Assembly (NCBI GenBank): GCA_014859095.1
Contig: JACUUV010000005.1
Location: forward strand, 44,065 to 108,064
Origin: Clostridia bacterium
GTDB taxonomy: Bacteria; Bacillota; Clostridia; Peptostreptococcales; Acidaminobacteraceae
Reading direction: 5' to 3'
Length of the DNA stretch: 64,000 bases
Shown: positions 55,394 to 63,898 of the stretch, in pieces
Layout: each line of letters opens with the position of its first letter
Numbering within the stretch: position 1 is the first letter of the stretch
The notes under the pieces: generated by a model
Databases searched by the model: none
Told to the model about the DNA's origin: nothing
The model's input: the letters and a program-made list of their open reading frames with translations, nothing else
Made by a program: the position numbers and the translations under genes

Positions 55394-56395
55394 CTATTTT
55401 TCCGTGGATTTTCTTTCAACAAGTTCAGTGCCTACAATAAAATGATTCACAGGATTTTCATTGTCCTTCAGTGATCTAATCAATAATTTTGCGGCATTAT
55501 AGCCGAGGTCTTCTGCTCTGATGTCTACAGATGTAAGTGGTGGATCCTGGTATTCCGATAAAGGCGTGTTATTAAAACCGGTTACTTTCACTTTCAAATG
55601 ATGCTCTTTAATATATCTGAGAACACCAAATGCCAGTAAGTCGTCCGTCGTTACTACAGCATCTGGAATCTTGTGTTCGCAAATCCTTCCCATTGCCTCA
55701 TATCCATATCCGTCAGTGAAGTCGTTTGTCTCAAAAATCAACCGTTCATCTACAGTAAGGTTTCTCAATTCAAGCGCCCTTTTATATCCGTCCAGTCGAT
55801 CTTTCGAGAAAATATATCTTTGGGGACCACCAATGAATGCGATGTCATGGAGACCATTTTGAATCAGTTTGTTGACGAGATTATATGTCGCCTGAAAGTT
55901 ATCATTGTCCACCCACATGATATCATGTACGTTATAGGGTCTACCAATAACAACAAAAGGAAATTTCTGCTGACTCAAATAGTCGATACAAAGGTCGTTT
56001 TCATAAGCCGTAAGAAGAATTATGCCATCCACCCATTTGGAGTGTACAAACTCTCTGACGTAATTGAGTTCGTCTTCAGGATTTTCGCTATAGTTAAACA
56101 TAATTTTATAATTCTTCTTTTGAGAATAAATACTTATGCCACGCATCGCTTGAATGAAAAAAGGATTCTTAAACAAGTTTTCTTCCTTATTTGGTATAAT
56201 AAGTCCAAGTGTTTTTGTAGATGCGTTTGCCAAATTACGTGCAATCGCATTGGGTTTGTATTTCAGTTCTTCCATTGCTGCGTAAACAATTACTTTAGTG
56301 GCCTCGCTGATTCTGGGACTCTTTGATATGACCCTTGATACTGTAGATGGTGAGACGTTGGCCAGTTTTGCGACATCTTTAATTGTTATTGCCAT
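55394..56395 (-). CDS. LacI-family transcriptional regulator of the maltose-type operon
   Basis: The start is MAITIKDVAKLANVSPSTVSRV (13th residue of the track ORF). This opening is the LacI helix-turn-helix with hinge helix. The remaining ~275 residues are a periplasmic-binding-protein-like sugar-sensing domain (LGLIIPNKEENLF, DAVVTTDDLLAFGVL). The gene is the last of the malF-malG-malK group and is probably its local repressor, of the MalR type. Confidence 0.92.
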   Translation of the reverse strand: MAITIKDVAKLANVSPSTVSRVISKSPRISEATKVIVYAAMEELKYKPNAIARNLANASTKTLGLIIPNKEENLFKNPFFIQAMRGISIYSQKKNYKIMFNYSENPEDELNYVREFVHSKWVDGIILLTAYENDLCIDYLSQQKFPFVVIGRPYNVHDIMWVDNDNFQATYNLVNKLIQNGLHDIAFIGGPQRYIFSKDRLDGYKRALELRNLTVDERLIFETNDFTDGYGYEAMGRICEHKIPDAVVTTDDLLAFGVLRYIKEHHLKVKVTGFNNTPLSEYQDPPLTSVDIRAEDLGYNAAKLLIRSLKDNENPVNHFIVGTELVERKSTEK

Positions 56396-56431
56396 TCTTG
56401 ATTCACATCCTTTATGATCTTTATGGTCCAA

Positions 56432-57520
56432 TCATTTATTGATTCTTAAACCTGTCTCCGTATCAAAGAAATGTATGGATTCAACATCGAAACCAAATGA
56501 GTGTTCCTCATTTTCAACATATTTATAATGACCCGGAGTAGAAATGATAAGTTCAGAATCATTTTTTAAACGAACATGAAGAATTTTTTCCTTGCCTAGC
56601 ATCTCTATGACATCAATTTTAGCTTTGAAAGTATCGCCAAATTCGCCACCACTTTCAAATCGCTCTGGTCTAATTCCGACTGATACGGATTTGCCTTCAA
56701 ATGCAAGCAATCGTTCAGTATCATGCAATGAAGGCGTTATAATAATCAACTCATCATTTGATACGAATTTACCTTTGATCATTTTTCCTTCAACGATGTT
56801 CATCGTTGGTGATCCTATGAATTTCGCGACAAAAATATTGGCAGGTTTGTTGTAGAACTCATCAGGAACACCTGCTTGCTGAATTTTCCCATCATTCATA
56901 AGTACTATTTTTGATGCCATAGTCATGGCTTCCGTTTGGTCATGTGTGACGTAAATCGAAGTTGTTCCCAGCGATTTATGCAAACGAACAAGCTCAACAC
57001 GCATATGTTCTCTAAGTTTTGCATCCAGATTGGAAAGCGGTTCATCCATTAGGAAAACTGCTGGATTCCTGACCATCGCACGACCTAAAGCAACTCTTTG
57101 TCTTTGACCTCCGGATATATCCGAAGGCTTGGAATAAAGATATTCCTTAATCTGCAAGAGTTCAGCGGCTTCCATAACCCTGTCATTGATTATTTTCTTG
57201 CGTTCTTTTCTCATGGATAATGAAAATGCCATATTATCATATACTGTCATATGAGGATAAAGTGCGTAGGATTGAAATACCATTGCAATATCTCTGTCTT
57301 TTGATGGTACTTTATTCATTCGTTTGTCGTTGAATAAAAGATCCCCTTCAGTGATGGAGTTCAGACCCGCAATCATTCTGAGCAGGGTTGTCTTTCCACA
57401 ACCCGATGGTCCTAGTATAACACAAAAATCCTTATCTTCAATTTCCAAATCAATATTTTTAAGGGTGAATTCTTCTCTCCCCTCATATTTCTTTCCAATA
57501 TCTTTCAGTGTGACTTTCAT
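56432..57520 (-). CDS. ABC transporter ATP-binding protein, MalK/MsmX/UgpC type
   Basis: This is the ATPase of a carbohydrate importer. I take MKVTLKDIGK (30th residue of the track ORF) as the start, behind GGAGG. Walker A is GPSGCGKTT, the signature ISGGQRQRVALGRA, Walker B VFLMDEP and the switch histidine VTHDQ. The C-terminal ~130 residues are the OB-fold domain of MalK proteins. It lies 31 bp after malG and could energise other sugar permeases as MsmX does. Confidence 0.95.
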   Translation of the reverse strand: MKVTLKDIGKKYEGREEFTLKNIDLEIEDKDFCVILGPSGCGKTTLLRMIAGLNSITEGDLLFNDKRMNKVPSKDRDIAMVFQSYALYPHMTVYDNMAFSLSMRKERKKIINDRVMEAAELLQIKEYLYSKPSDISGGQRQRVALGRAMVRNPAVFLMDEPLSNLDAKLREHMRVELVRLHKSLGTTSIYVTHDQTEAMTMASKIVLMNDGKIQQAGVPDEFYNKPANIFVAKFIGSPTMNIVEGKMIKGKFVSNDELIIITPSLHDTERLLAFEGKSVSVGIRPERFESGGEFGDTFKAKIDVIEMLGKEKILHVRLKNDSELIISTPGHYKYVENEEHSFGFDVESIHFFDTETGLRINK

Positions 57521-57551
57521 CTCAAATCCTCCTGTCTCTTGATCAACGTAA

Positions 57552-58445
57552 TTATCCCTTAACTGAGCCTTGAGCAAGGCCGGAAACCAATTGTTTTTGC
57601 AGCACAATGAATAGAATTACAATCGGTACTGCTGTCAGTAACCCTCCTGCCGCAAATGCAGGCTGATTAAGTGTTCTAAAGTCGCTGATCAGTGTAAACA
57701 GTCCAGCGGCGAGTGTAAAAGATTTCGGATTGGTCAAGAGAACTCTTGGTAGCAAATAATCCATAAAAGGACCTATGAAAGACCAAAGTGCAATGATTGC
57801 AAGCATTGGTTTAGCTATTGGCATAATAATCAATCTATAGACCTGCATACTGGAACACCCATCAATTCTTGCCGCATCGTCGAGCTCAGTTGAAATCGAG
57901 TCGATGTAGCCCTTTAAGATAAATGTATTTCCTGCGATGCCTCCACCAGAGTATATTAAAATGAGCATCATTTGCCTCGAAAACCAAGGCGCAAGCGAAC
58001 CGATGATGGAATGCATAGTAAAATATGCTGTAATCCCTGCAAAAGTTGGAATAGTTTGGATCAACATGATAGCCATCAATGAAGCTTTTCTTCCTTTGAA
58101 ACGGTACCTTGAATAAGCAAATCCAGTAAAAGACACGATGGTCAGTGTCAAAATAGCAGTGGATGATGCGATAAAAATTGTATTTTTAACCCAAGTCAGA
58201 TACAACGTTTCATTGAAAAGGTATTTAAAATGTTCAAATGAAAACTCAAAATTGTCATTGAGCATCAAATATTGTTCTTGTTTTCCATTAAATGCGGAAA
58301 CAACCATTTGAAACAGTGGCCACAAAATGGCAATGACCCAAGTGATAAGCACTACATAGGATAGTGCCAATCCAATCATACCAAGCGTGCTTAAAGGTTG
58401 TTTATCCGAGAGATACAGTTTGTTTTTTTTCTTAAACCATTTCAT
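57552..58445 (-). CDS. Carbohydrate ABC transporter permease, MalG type
   Basis: The 297-residue inner-membrane permease has six helices and the EAA loop DDAARIDGCSSMQVYRLIIMPIAKP that docks on the ATPase. It starts with an ATG sharing one base with the malF stop (TAATG), behind GGAGG. It forms the heterodimeric channel with MalF. Confidence 0.94.
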   Translation of the reverse strand: MKWFKKKNKLYLSDKQPLSTLGMIGLALSYVVLITWVIAILWPLFQMVVSAFNGKQEQYLMLNDNFEFSFEHFKYLFNETLYLTWVKNTIFIASSTAILTLTIVSFTGFAYSRYRFKGRKASLMAIMLIQTIPTFAGITAYFTMHSIIGSLAPWFSRQMMLILIYSGGGIAGNTFILKGYIDSISTELDDAARIDGCSSMQVYRLIIMPIAKPMLAIIALWSFIGPFMDYLLPRVLLTNPKSFTLAAGLFTLISDFRTLNQPAFAAGGLLTAVPIVILFIVLQKQLVSGLAQGSVKG

Positions 58446-60538
58446 TATAGTCTCTCCTCCTTAAACGCTTTGGAATTTTTGAATCCGATAAATGCAAAGA
58501 GCATAAGACCCATGGAAATAACAATAGTTATTGCAGCACCAATGGATTGATATTGATTTTCCATTGTCAGTTTATAGATATATGAGATCAAAAGATCCGT
58601 ACTTCCAGCCAGGTTACCATATTTGGACGGATTGAAAGGTCCACCGCCATTGAAAAGGTAAATGATTGAAAAGTTATTGAAATTGAATGTATATTGACCA
58701 ACTAGCAGCGGTGCTGTTTGGAATAATACAATCGGTAGAGTGATTCTCTTAAGCTTTTGCCAGGCAGTAGCACCATCGATTTGAGCGGCTTCATATAAAT
58801 CACCTGGAATGGCTTGCAGCACCCCTGTTGAAAGTAGGAACACATAGGAACTTCCGAGCCAAGTCTGAAGGAAAATCAAAGTGATTCTCGATAAAGTCGC
58901 ATCATTTTTAACTTGAACCTGTATATTGAATAAGTCATAGATAACCGTGGTTAGTGCGCCATTTGGTGAGAACATGATACTAAAAAACATGATAGTGATA
59001 AAAGCTGGTACCGCCCATGGCAACAGATATACAACTCTAAAAAATGTTTTCCCCTTGATTCGATCGTTGTTTGCAAGAATCGCAAGAAAAAATCCTGTGG
59101 CTATAGCGAGCGACGTGGCGACTACTGTCCATATAAGTGTCCATGACAAAATGGACCAGAACACCGAACCTGCAAGCCCTTGACCTAATGCTATGAGCTT
59201 ATAATTCTCAATGCCCACCCATCCAAATTTCGATTGATTTTGAGGATCCATTCCTGTAAAGGATAATAGTATCGCAGTGGTGATTGGAACAAGTACAATA
59301 AAAATTGTGAGTAAAAGAGCTGGAGCGGATACCATATATGGAAATCCCTCTTGTTCAATTTTACTTGCGGTCTCAAACCAGTTTCTGGGTCTTACACCTC
59401 TGATAATATTTTTCTCGGTTTTGCGAACATCATTAAATGATATCGCATATAGTCCAAGTGAAATCAATACAAGGAAAACCGCAACAATGCCCTCGATCAT
59501 GAAAATCAAAGACTTGTCTATTTTTTTACCACCTTCAGCCAAAGACAACAGTCCTGAAATACCATCTCCTTGATAGTTGCCATAACCAAGTGCATATGGT
59601 ATGGCAATAAAATAGATAAAAAGTGTCACAAGTGAGAACATTAAAGCTTTGAAATATTGTTTGTTGAGCAATTGTCCAAGTCCAGGTAATGGTATTGTCA
59701 ATAAAGAGTAAAACGGTATAGTCTTCTCGGTTTCAATGGGTGTTTTTCTTCTGACATCTGAAAGATTTGATTTTAGAATTTTTAGTTTCAATTTGATGCC
59801 TTTTGATAAAATGTACTTTTTGTTTTTAATAAGTTCGTTAACCGATTTTGATTCTATGCTATATGAGTTGAGCGTATTGGTTTCTTTGCGTTTGGCCTTT
59901 AATTCTATGATACCGTTTCTTAGAGCCTTCTCAGAAATCAGACCACTTTTTTTCTTTTCTTTTAATTTGACTTTGCCTTCTTTGAATCTATTTTGTTCAA
60001 TTTGTTTCAGTTCTGAATATTTCTTTTTAGCAAGTTGTTCTTTGTTTCGATCAATTGTCTTTCGTGATTCATATGCTGCACTTAGTTCCTGTCGAGTTTC
60101 AATAAGCAAATCGATAATTTCAGGTAAATAGGTTAACTCAATTAAGCTTTGTTCATATTGAAGCTCAGCATCGTAAGACAATTCTACATATTTTTTATAA
60201 AAATCAACTTTTTCTTTTGCTTTGAAGAGATCTGTTTTTAATGCTCTGAGCTTCCTGGAATCACTAGAGTCCATTTCGGATCTATACACCTTTGTTTTTG
60301 CATTCAAAGCTGAAAGAAAATTCTTTTCTTCCTTTTTAAAAATACCTAGTGCAATAATATGTGGATGGTTCTTTTTATTATTCTTTAAATTTTTAATTTG
60401 ATTTCGTATAATTTTTTTCCCATTAGGGTCGGCTTCCTGTATTTGCGCATTGAGTGTGTAGAGTTCCAGCAAATACTTGTTTTTTCTCTTGTATGAATTG
60501 CCGATGTCATCATACAAAAATATGCTTTTCTTTTCCAA
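58445..60538 (-). CDS. MalF-type permease with long helical N-terminal extension
   Basis: The C-terminal ~300 residues are a MalF-type permease with EAA loop YEAAQIDGATAWQKLKRITLPIV. Ahead of it are two or three more membrane helices (IPLPGLGQLLNKQYFKALMFS and a following pair). The first ~270 residues are very rich in Lys, Glu and Leu, predicted coiled coil, and carry no membrane segment, so they are probably cytosolic. The total of 697 residues exceeds E. coli MalF (514). The start codon is TTG behind GGTGGG. No substrate-binding protein gene is adjacent. Confidence 0.88.
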   Translation of the reverse strand: MEKKSIFLYDDIGNSYKRKNKYLLELYTLNAQIQEADPNGKKIIRNQIKNLKNNKKNHPHIIALGIFKKEEKNFLSALNAKTKVYRSEMDSSDSRKLRALKTDLFKAKEKVDFYKKYVELSYDAELQYEQSLIELTYLPEIIDLLIETRQELSAAYESRKTIDRNKEQLAKKKYSELKQIEQNRFKEGKVKLKEKKKSGLISEKALRNGIIELKAKRKETNTLNSYSIESKSVNELIKNKKYILSKGIKLKLKILKSNLSDVRRKTPIETEKTIPFYSLLTIPLPGLGQLLNKQYFKALMFSLVTLFIYFIAIPYALGYGNYQGDGISGLLSLAEGGKKIDKSLIFMIEGIVAVFLVLISLGLYAISFNDVRKTEKNIIRGVRPRNWFETASKIEQEGFPYMVSAPALLLTIFIVLVPITTAILLSFTGMDPQNQSKFGWVGIENYKLIALGQGLAGSVFWSILSWTLIWTVVATSLAIATGFFLAILANNDRIKGKTFFRVVYLLPWAVPAFITIMFFSIMFSPNGALTTVIYDLFNIQVQVKNDATLSRITLIFLQTWLGSSYVFLLSTGVLQAIPGDLYEAAQIDGATAWQKLKRITLPIVLFQTAPLLVGQYTFNFNNFSIIYLFNGGGPFNPSKYGNLAGSTDLLISYIYKLTMENQYQSIGAAITIVISMGLMLFAFIGFKNSKAFKEERL

Positions 60539-60551
60539 GATATTCCCACCT

Positions 60552-60779
60552 TTACTTTGATTTGCTGTCCTGAATAATTTGAAGCAAAGATAAAACTGTA
60601 AATAACAATACCAAATAGCCTATAATATAACCGTAAAAAAATATTGATCCATAATTCAAATCTGAAATATTATAACCAACTCCCCCAAGAATCAATACGG
60701 ACCACATAAAAACAAACAGATTGTTCAATCTGATTCTAGTGTAAGTGAAATGTGAAACTATTACCCCGAATTGATGCAT
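60552..60779 (-). CDS. Small two-helix membrane protein upstream of malF
   Basis: This 75-residue ORF contains two hydrophobic segments (about residues 22-37 and 45-66) and a polar C-terminus. I do not recognise it. It ends 13 bp before malF, in the position where a binding-protein gene is often found. No clear ribosome binding site precedes the track ATG, so the true start may be internal. It may be a small accessory subunit or an evolutionary remnant. Confidence 0.5.
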   Translation of the reverse strand: MHQFGVIVSHFTYTRIRLNNLFVFMWSVLILGGVGYNISDLNYGSIFFYGYIIGYLVLLFTVLSLLQIIQDSKSK

Positions 60780-60796
60780 TTAAACTTAAGAGCTAT

Positions 60797-60813
60797 GCAA
60801 ATGTCAGCAAATG
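60797..60813. repeat. Direct repeat upstream of the maltose-type operon
   Basis: GCAAATG-TCA-GCAAATG repeats the same heptamer at a 10-bp period, one helical turn, 18 bp upstream of the small membrane ORF. It may be a regulator site, but it is not the palindrome expected for LacI proteins. Confidence 0.4.
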
Positions 60814-60823
60814 AACAAAAAAA

Positions 60824-60855
60824 ACATACCGTTACCATAATGGTTTCCGGTATGC
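60824..60855 (-). terminator. Terminator of the GHL10-amidase gene
   Basis: CATACCG / CGGTATG enclose an inner ACCAT / ATGGT pair, and a run of eight T residues follows on the minus strand, 11 bp beyond the stop. Confidence 0.85.
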
Positions 60856-60865
60856 TGAAGATGAT

Positions 60866-63769
60866 CTATTCCTTAAAATATTCGACAATCGCATTCGATA
60901 TGACTTTTGCAAACAACTTCTGTTCATTTGTGTCAGTCATCCATTCGTAATCAACCGGATTGGGCATGAATCCCGCCTCAATCAATACTGAAGGTGCCCA
61001 AGTTCCTCTGATCACAAAAAAATTTGCTGTCTTGACTTTTCTATCTTTTCTTGATAGTTCGGTCACAACTTTGGATTGCATGAGATTTGAAATTCTGAGT
61101 GCCAAAGGATCTTTGTAGAATACTGAAAATCCTGATATTTTACTGAGATCCGAATCATCACCCACACTATCGCCATGTAAAGATATATAAAGATCAATAT
61201 CGCTTTTTCTCGATGCGTTCAAACGATCTCCAAGTGATAGGTACAAATCATTACTTCGTGTCATTATGACAGTTGCACCAAGACTTTGAAGTTGATTCTG
61301 TAAGATTTTCGCCATACCAAGCACAACGCTTTTTTCCGGATATAGTGTTCCCATCAGTCCGATGGCGCCATTGTCTTTACCGCCATGTCCAGGGTCAATC
61401 ATGATTCTGCTGCCATATAATGGCAGGGTACTGTTTGATGCAACAAATTTTTTCTTGATGGCAAGAGTCAAAACACCATCGTCATCTATGAGCTCATAGC
61501 CACCCAACTCGGATGGATTGTTTAGCTCAAAGTCGATATGACTGTGACCATTTTCATACAAGACATTTATGCTTTTCACCGCTGATTGTTTGGATAAATC
61601 CATTGCATTGGAAATCATTGTGTTACTGACCATGACTCTAATAGTTTTTCCGTTGAATGAAGCACCCGAAACGGGCTTATGGTCTGTTACAAACTTAAAA
61701 AGGTCTAAATTGCCATCAACCTCATGACTCATTGTTGCCTTTTTGTCTTTTATAGTGTCCCAAGTTGTGATGTTCACATTTTCTTGCTTGACCCATATAT
61801 TGGAGGATAGTCTTACAAAGTCTCCTCGCTGTCCGGTGACATAATCTCTCATGCCTTTATGCAATATGAAATGTGATCCATTTGAAGTTGAAGCGGTTTG
61901 ATAGGAATCCACATGATTGTTGACTATTGTCGCTACGATAGGAGATTGGTTCATGATTGCATTGATCACTCCTTCAGCAGTCTTACTGACAACAACGCCT
62001 TTGTAGTTGAGGGTATAAACAGGTTTTCCAATAGGTATTTCTCTTGCAAAACCACTATATTCTGGTACCTTAAAATCGATTTTGAATGTCGTTGAGTACA
62101 TGCCATTGGTCGCAGTTCTCTCAGTAGCAGGCTTAAGTGCAATTTTTTGACCACCAATACTTACTGTCACATCGGCACCTATTGGCGCTTTACATGATAA
62201 AGTAATGGTTTCACCCGGGCTAACCCGTACAAGTGATTGAGGCCAAGCGGTACCTTCAACGATTTGAACACTTGTAAGAGGTTTTGCGGAAGAGTAGCCA
62301 ATTCTGGTCACCGTTCTGGTGACTGACTTTCCATTCTGTTCAAACTTGAATGTGTTGACTCCGATTCTAAGGGGTTGGTAACTGCCATAAAAACCTTTTG
62401 TGGTTCTCACAAGGACTTCCTTTCCATTAAGATAAAGTGGAAAGGTGCTATCTGATGATCCGCCAACAAAATAGAATGCGGAAGTGGTCGTGACATCTTT
62501 ATATGGACGTCCAACAATCAATTCATTCTCAGAGAAAACTGAATTTGATTTATTATATTGGGTGCTGAGAAGCATACGCAAACCTGAACTGGACTTGATG
62601 TGGGCATATCTGAAGAAAATGCTTCCGTTCACATTTCTCGCTGATTGATTCAGATTCAGCTGTCTTGAAATCTCATCCACACCATACCATGGGCTTTTTG
62701 GATCTGAATTTCCGGTACGATATGCCGCGTGACCTATATAAAGATTCACATCGGTCCCCTCCGCCACATCATCCCACCATTTGAGAAGTTTGCTGTAATC
62801 CGCAATGGAAAATCCGATGTTCCAATATATTTGTGGCGCTATATAATCAATCATACCTTCCTTGACCCATTTTCGAGTATCCGCATAATGGCTGGTATAG
62901 GATTCAAGCCCAGCTGTGTCACTACCCAAGCTATTTGTTTTTGAATTTGCCCAAATACCAAATGGACTTATTCCGAATTGAACACTTTCATCAATAGATT
63001 TGATAGCTGTATAAGTCTTTGATATTAAAAGATTGACATTATTTCTACGCCAATCGGCGACGCTAGAATAATTAACACCATATTCTGCAAATGTCGTGGC
63101 ATCTTCAAAACTGGAATCCGGATAAAAATAATCATCGAAATGGATTCCATCGATATCATAATTGGTGACTATTTCAGTTACACCATCTATGATCAGGTTC
63201 ATTGCCTCTGGAATTCCAGGATTGAAATACAAGTTGCCATCCTTGTGCTTGACGACCCACTCAGGGTGCAATCTTGCAGGGTGATTCTCTGCCAGCGAAC
63301 TTACATCATGGGATTTTTCTGTAGCTGTCTTTCTTGTGATTCTATAAGGATTGATCCATGCATGGACCGCAATATCCCTTTTATGTGCTTCGTCAATCCA
63401 AAACTTAAGCGGATCAAATGCATTCAGTGGTTGAACACCTTGTTTCCCAGTCAGATATTTGGACCATGGAAAAATCTCAGAAGGAAAAAATGAGTCTGCA
63501 GTAGGTCTGACTTGAAGAACTACAGCATTCAGTCCCAAAGCTTCCACCTGATTGAGGATTTCAATGGCTTCATTTTTCATTAACGTCTCCGATACGCCCT
63601 GTTTTGAAGGGTAGTCCAGATTTAGAACAGTCGCGACCCATAGTCCCCTAAAATCTTTGTTGATTTCTTCAAGCCTTTTTTCGCTTAATGACTCCGCATA
63701 TACTGTAGTATTGGATATGAAGATCAATACGAATGTCATCACTAAAATTGCAATTTTCCATTTTTTCAT
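60866..63769 (-). CDS. Exported GHL10 glycosidase fused to N-acetylmuramoyl-L-alanine amidase
   Basis: A signal peptide (cleaved near VYA) is followed at ~37-345 by a GHL10/DUF187 glycoside hydrolase domain (DFRGLWVATVLNLDYP, VVLQVRPTADSFFPSE, HAWINPYRIT, DGIHFDDYFYP). A middle region of ~400 residues is beta-rich. The last ~185 residues are an Amidase_3 domain with the zinc and catalytic residues in DPGHGGKD, PEKS, SLHGD and IEAGF. Amidase_3 removes stem peptides, and the GHL10 enzyme DigH cuts such denuded glycans, so the fusion would do both steps. At 967 residues it stands alone with its own promoter and terminator. Confidence 0.92.
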   Translation of the reverse strand: MKKWKIAILVMTFVLIFISNTTVYAESLSEKRLEEINKDFRGLWVATVLNLDYPSKQGVSETLMKNEAIEILNQVEALGLNAVVLQVRPTADSFFPSEIFPWSKYLTGKQGVQPLNAFDPLKFWIDEAHKRDIAVHAWINPYRITRKTATEKSHDVSSLAENHPARLHPEWVVKHKDGNLYFNPGIPEAMNLIIDGVTEIVTNYDIDGIHFDDYFYPDSSFEDATTFAEYGVNYSSVADWRRNNVNLLISKTYTAIKSIDESVQFGISPFGIWANSKTNSLGSDTAGLESYTSHYADTRKWVKEGMIDYIAPQIYWNIGFSIADYSKLLKWWDDVAEGTDVNLYIGHAAYRTGNSDPKSPWYGVDEISRQLNLNQSARNVNGSIFFRYAHIKSSSGLRMLLSTQYNKSNSVFSENELIVGRPYKDVTTTSAFYFVGGSSDSTFPLYLNGKEVLVRTTKGFYGSYQPLRIGVNTFKFEQNGKSVTRTVTRIGYSSAKPLTSVQIVEGTAWPQSLVRVSPGETITLSCKAPIGADVTVSIGGQKIALKPATERTATNGMYSTTFKIDFKVPEYSGFAREIPIGKPVYTLNYKGVVVSKTAEGVINAIMNQSPIVATIVNNHVDSYQTASTSNGSHFILHKGMRDYVTGQRGDFVRLSSNIWVKQENVNITTWDTIKDKKATMSHEVDGNLDLFKFVTDHKPVSGASFNGKTIRVMVSNTMISNAMDLSKQSAVKSINVLYENGHSHIDFELNNPSELGGYELIDDDGVLTLAIKKKFVASNSTLPLYGSRIMIDPGHGGKDNGAIGLMGTLYPEKSVVLGMAKILQNQLQSLGATVIMTRSNDLYLSLGDRLNASRKSDIDLYISLHGDSVGDDSDLSKISGFSVFYKDPLALRISNLMQSKVVTELSRKDRKVKTANFFVIRGTWAPSVLIEAGFMPNPVDYEWMTDTNEQKLFAKVISNAIVEYFKE

Positions 63770-63802
63770 TAAGCTTTCCCCCTTCTTCTAGATGGTTATC
63801 AT

Positions 63803-63831
63803 TCTATATGATTATCTGAATAAAATCTCAA
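63803..63831 (-). promoter_or_regulatory. Promoter of the GHL10-amidase gene
   Basis: On the minus strand TTGAGA and TATAGA are 17 bp apart and lie 34 bp upstream of the ATG. Confidence 0.55.
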
Positions 63832-63866
63832 TTTTCATAGACTTTTAATCCGTTTGTAATCAAAAT

Positions 63867-63898
63867 AAAGCCAAGAGTGCTCTTGCACTCTTGGCTTT
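63867..63898. terminator. Palindrome identical in its arms to the csoR terminator
   Basis: AAAGCCAAGAGTGC / GCACTCTTGGCTTT with a 4-base loop. The same 14-base arms occur at 55362-55389. It probably ends a plus-strand or convergent transcript from beyond the window edge, or belongs to a dispersed repeat. Confidence 0.7.

Noticed and set aside
55673-56326. 217-residue plus-strand ORF
   Set aside because: It is entirely antisense to the LacI-type regulator, with unusual composition and no start signal.
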